Origin: Asterionellopsis glacialis | Lineage: Eukaryota; Bacillariophyta; Plagiogrammaphyceae; Rhaphoneidales; Asterionellopsidaceae | Length of the DNA: 10,708 bases | Reading direction: 5' to 3' | NCBI GenBank assembly: GCA_014885115.2 | Contig: WKLE02001243.1 | Coordinates: forward strand, 1,857 to 12,564 | Shown here: positions 8,010 through 10,708 of the stretch, one piece after another | Position numbering within the stretch: position 1 is the stretch's first letter | Layout: each line of letters opens with the position of its first letter | Notes under the pieces: model-generated | What the model was told of the DNA's origin: nothing | The model's database searches: none | The model's input: the letters and a program-made list of their open reading frames with translations, nothing else | Program-made: the position numbers and the translations under genes

Positions 8010-8277
8010 GTTGGAAACTGAACTCTAAGTAGATTTGCTGTAGGATCCCGTACTGCTTTTGCGTTGAGAAGATGAATTGGTGGATTGTCGAGTATTTTTA
8101 GTTAAAGTCTAAAATAACTCATAATTTATTCACTCCAATAAAATTTACTTCATTTTCAATATATTTTCTATCACTTTTCAAATTTGTTGTCAGCATAGTG
8201 CATAGTTTTAACACTCCACACGAAAAGCGGTTAGTCTAATATCCAATTTAATTCCGATACTCTAACTAATTCCAACA

Positions 8278-8351
8278 TGAAAGTTGTTACCCCTAACTGA
8301 GGCAATGGTCTAAGCTACCCACTGCCTCCTATCCTGCTCGAAATTCCAAGT
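8278..8351. other. short spacer between the divergent elements
   Basis: I see no coding potential or clear motif. If the copia LTR ends at 8277, the gypsy 5' LTR and primer-binding site should be here or just upstream, but neither is recognisable. Confidence 0.35.
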
Positions 8352-9235
8352 ATGGAAGAACAGAAGCTAGCTAAGGCTTGATATCGAATCCTGGAGATCA
8401 AAACTCTGAAGAAAAGTATACTAAGGAGTTTCCGTAATTTAATCACGGATCTCCTAGAGAACTACTGGATTGGTTCAACAATCTGAACCAAGTGATTCGC
8501 AGACAATGCATCACGACCAGGTCTGCTCACTACTTGATGGCTCGTGCTTTACTAGGCGGAGAAGGTCTGCGTGTATTCAACGCCGCAGATACGCAACGCG
8601 GTAACAAGACAGTGGAGCACTTCAAGTTGGTCGGAGATGACCTAAAGAAGCATTTTTTCCCACTTAAGGCGCTCATGAAGCAGAAACACTATGTGCTCAG
8701 ATTCCTCAGGAAGCCACGTGAACTAATGTGTAAAGAGTACCAAGCTGCTCTCCACACGCTAAATGGCTACTTAGAGAAGTTCCCTGGAAAGCTCTCCAAG
8801 GAAGAACTACTAGAGATCCTTGAATTCTGAGTTCCCAATAATTGGAGCAAGGAAATGACCCGTCAAGGATTCAACCCTCAGGACAAAGGCCTTCCAGCGT
8901 TTCTGGAATTTCTGGAACGTATGGAAGTTACGGACGATCTACCAGATCCCAACGGATGGCTGAGATGGCAAAGATCATAAGGGCAATAAAGGTAAACGCA
9001 AATACTGTAAGAACATCAGAAAGATGGAGGCAAGGAAGAACAGCCGAAGCACAAGTGCCTGTGGTACAACAAGTACAACAAGCAGGAATTGAACGCCATC
9101 GTTGTTCAAGTCAAAGACTTATTGACTAAGGACTCGTCTAGTAAAAACAAGTGCAAATGCAGTGATAACGATGAGAATTCCAGTGATACCGATACTGATG
9201 TAGAACACCACTACAACTTCAACTTCCATACCTGA
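8352..9235 (+). pseudogene. gypsy gag, broken
   Basis: Capsid-forming Gag. An ATG at 8352 opens a short frame (MEEQKLAKA) ending in TGA. The main Gag frame carries KYTKEFP-stop-FNHGSPRELLDWF (TAA at 8435-8437), which fits the 'F..G.PEE.LDW' entry to the capsid domain. It continues through ALLGGEGLRVFNAA, LKKHFFPLKALMKQK and VLRFLRKPRELM to KEELLEILEF, a TGA at 8828-8830, then VPNNWSKEMTRQGFNP and LPAFLEFLERMEV to about 8940. The frame then drifts: a basic KGNKGKRKYCK stretch is read in another frame (8976-9012) before the original frame resumes with KDGGKEEQPKHKC (9020) and ends in an acidic tail at TGA 9233-9235. The Cys/His residues around 9000-9055 look like a zinc-binding remnant. Coding start is uncertain. 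Confidence 0.8.
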
Positions 9236-9309
9236 AGTATTGATAGCAATGAAGAATGAGATATAACCCCCGTAGCATGTAACATAGCAAATAAGTAGAA
9301 AACGAATTA

Positions 9310-9984
9310 TTGAACTACAAAACGCCTAATATTCTGTCTTGCAATACTTTCCAGGACTTACATAGTCCAAGAAAACGGTCCAAAACTAGACACACCCGTC
9401 CGGTAACGGTTGTGTTCATGTTAGTACGTAAAGGATGTAGGCAGAAAACTAAACCACTTAAAGTACTTTTAGATTCTGGCACTTCAGCCACTTTAATAAA
9501 TAAGAAATTTTGCGATAAGCCTCAATGTAAACCCACACCTAAGACACTCTGGAAGACAAAGGGCGGAAATTTCTCAACCAATCAAAACGTCTGTGCAATA
9601 TTTAAATTGCCCAAATTCGATGAGCGAAAGGCCATTGAATGGGAATGGCATGTCAATGAGACCAAAGGTCAACAATCATAGAATATGATAATGGGATGCG
9701 AGCTCCTAGAAAAACTAGGCATGATACTTGACTATAAGCAGTGCATAATGACTTGGGAGGACACAGAAGTCCCAAAGAAATCGACTGACTATGAGATCGA
9801 GGAATCATACAGTATGTTACAGGAACTCACCAAGCCTATACAAGTACGCAAAGCCACTTGTCATATGGACAAGATATTGGCTGCTACCTATGATAAGGCT
9901 GACCTAGACAAAGTCACAAGGTTATGATGGAATCTGCCTCTTAAGAACAGAACAGCTTTAAACATACTACTTAAAAAGTACTAA
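9310..9984 (+). pseudogene. gypsy aspartic protease and protease-RT linker, with stops
   Basis: The frame opens after stops near 9297. VTVVFMLVRK leads to KVLLDSGTSATLI, the aspartic protease active site (Asp at 9472-9474), with the D-S-G motif intact. Then come NFSTNQNVCAIFKLPKF and EWEWHV. A TAG at 9679-9681 falls where the family has Tyr in 'YDMI(I/M)G'. It is followed by NMIMGCELLEKLGMILDY, the conserved protease C-terminus. ILAATYDKADLDKV (about 9880-9915) is a conserved linker phrase. TGA at 9925-9927 and TAA at 9982-9984 (KKY-stop-PLFDG) interrupt the approach to RT. Everything stays in one frame from 9310 on, so only point mutations separate these pieces. Confidence 0.88.
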
Positions 9985-10708
9985 CCTCTATTTGACGGTA
10001 CCCTGGGTACGTGGAACATCACCCCAGTTGGTATAGAAATAAAAGAAGGCTCCAAACCCTATCACGGAAAAGCCTATCCAGTACCACACGCATACTACTG
10101 ACTACTTGAAGAAGTAGAATGGCTCGTGTGTATTGGAGTTTTACATAAAGTTCACAGGTCCAAATGGGCAGCTCCTAGCTTCCCATGACCTAAGAAAAAT
10201 GATACTATCAGGTTTATTTCTGAAAGTGTATCATACGACACCCGTTCCCTATTCCTCATATTCAGGAATTACTTATGAAACTTGAAGGTTTCTCATATGC
10301 ATCGTCACTAGGCTTAAATATGGGTTACTATCACATATGATTAGATGCAGATGCTAGTAAGCTATGCACTATCGTACTACCGTGGGGAAAGTACGAATAC
10401 TTACACCTACCCATGGGAGTAGCAAGTTCAGCGGAAATTTTCCAAGAGAAGATGAGCAAACTTATGTGTGGACTAGAATTTGTACCCGTATACATCGATG
10501 ATCAATTGCTCCTTACAACGGACAATTTTGATGATCACTTACACAAGATGGATCTAATACTGCAACGGCTACAGGAAGCGGGACTTAAAGTCAACGCAGA
10601 GAAATTCTTTTTTGGGCAAACTGAAACGGATTATCTCAGATTCCACGTATGTTGCAAGGGCATAAGACCATTAAATCATAAGGTCGCTGCCATACTAAAC
10701 ATAGCACC
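9985..10708 (+). pseudogene. gypsy reverse transcriptase, catalytic Asp lost, cut at window edge
   Basis: RT starts at PLFDGTLGTWNITPV and passes KPYHGKAYPVPHAYY, a TGA (10099-10101), VLHKVHRSKWAAPSFP, a TGA (10186-10188), PKKNDTIRFIS, then changes frame near 10223, where the family's 'DFRELN' is absent. In the new frame PIPHIQELLMKLEGFSYASS leads to motif A, SLGLNMGYYHI, where Gly (GGC, 10311-10313) replaces the catalytic Asp. A TGA follows at 10338-10340. Motif B is LPMGVASSAEIFQEKM; motif C is YIDD (10491-10502), both Asp intact. The thumb-like GLKVNAEKFFFG and GIRPLNHKVAAILNIA run to the window edge. Without the motif A Asp, the polymerase would be inactive even if the frame were whole. 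Confidence 0.93.

Larger units (their letters stand above)
1..8277 (-). mobile_element. Ty1/copia LTR retrotransposon, CoDi-like, decayed, cut at the left edge
   Basis: The order gag, protease, integrase, reverse transcriptase, RNase H on the minus strand is the Pseudoviridae (Ty1/copia) order; gypsy elements place integrase last. All five domains are identifiable by catalytic motifs. The reverse transcriptase and integrase phrasing (GADAGNAFAEAPPP, QVDDFAVA, YHMDFGF, TDQGGELA) matches what I recall of diatom CoDi elements. The coding part exceeds 7.2 kb, larger than the roughly 5 kb of a typical copia element. The right end at 8277 is inferred from a TGTTGGAATT start on the minus strand; the left end and 3' LTR lie outside the window. 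Frame changes and stops throughout show that this copy cannot encode a working polyprotein. Element type is secure; the boundary at 8277 is not. Confidence 0.88.
7549..8277 (-). repeat. candidate copia 5' LTR (about 729 bp)
   Basis: On the minus strand this would start TGTTGGAATT (8277-8268), a common copia LTR start, and end CGATTCTGACA, so the ends form an imperfect terminal repeat (TGTTGGAATT against TGTCAGAATC, 7 of 10). It lies directly upstream of the leader and gag and carries a promoter-like tandem array at 7773-7906. The part from about 8080 to 8260 is very A/T-rich. The 3' LTR is not in the window, so the ends cannot be confirmed by comparing copies; an end at 7511 (TGTGTAATG on the plus strand) is an alternative. 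I saw no convincing TATA box. Confidence 0.5.
8352..10708 (+). mobile_element. Ty3/gypsy LTR retrotransposon, decayed, 5' end incomplete, cut at the right edge
   Basis: Gag, aspartic protease and reverse transcriptase occur in order on the plus strand, with the phrasing I recall from diatom gypsy elements: EILEF-stop-VPNNW in gag, ILAATYDKADLDKV before RT, and LPWGKYEYLHLPMG in RT. RNase H, integrase and the 3' LTR would lie beyond 10708. No 5' LTR is identifiable upstream. Stops, frame changes and a lost catalytic residue show that the copy is inactive. It diverges from the copia element, which may have inserted into its 5' end. Confidence 0.88.

Noticed and set aside
8304..8319. TGGTCTAAG as a gypsy primer-binding site
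   Set aside because: It begins with TGG, but no LTR end precedes it and I cannot match it to a known tRNA 3' end.
8842..9129. Plus-strand 95-codon frame in gypsy gag
   Set aside because: The adjacent frame reads VPNNWSKEMTRQGFNP and LEFLERMEV, which is real Gag; this frame is a shadow.

Overview
The window looks like nuclear repeat sequence from a diatom or closely related stramenopile. Every recognisable protein segment belongs to one of two decayed LTR retrotransposons. I find no host gene, rRNA, tRNA or CRISPR array. The diatom call rests on protein signatures recalled from diatom-type elements: GADAGNAFAEAPPP and QVDDFAVA in the copia reverse transcriptase, and LEGFSYASSL / LPWGKYEY in the gypsy reverse transcriptase. 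It has not been tested by a search.

Layout. Positions 1-8277 hold a Ty1/copia element on the minus strand (CoDi-like). Read from its 5' end it runs: candidate 5' LTR (8277-7549), candidate primer-binding site (about 7548-7537), leader (7536-7238), a long gag (7237-4962), protease (to about 4043), a long low-complexity linker, integrase with an HHCC zinc finger and a DDE core (about 3240-2258), a linker carrying a PDZ-like segment (2261-1503), reverse transcriptase (1502-725) and RNase H (724 to beyond position 1). The 3' LTR is outside the window. Positions from about 8352 to the right edge hold a Ty3/gypsy element on the plus strand: gag, protease, linker and reverse transcriptase through the YIDD motif. 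Its 5' LTR is missing or not recognisable. The two elements diverge, 5' end to 5' end.

Both elements are dead copies. The copia reading frame is broken by at least eight in-frame stops and about nine frame changes. Six of the stops are TGA at places where the family or context suits arginine (CGA), which points to loss of methylated CpG. The gypsy copy has about eight stops, several frame changes, an apparent small deletion and a glycine in place of the first catalytic aspartate of reverse transcriptase.

In a live copia element the LTR would drive one RNA, Gag would package it, and protease, RT/RNase H and integrase would mature, copy and insert it. The most informative non-coding signal is in the LTR: four roughly 34-bp tandem units, each with a CRE/bZIP-type site (TGACGTCA or an eroded form) spaced exactly 34 bp apart. 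The most unusual protein signal is the PDZ-like segment between integrase and reverse transcriptase.
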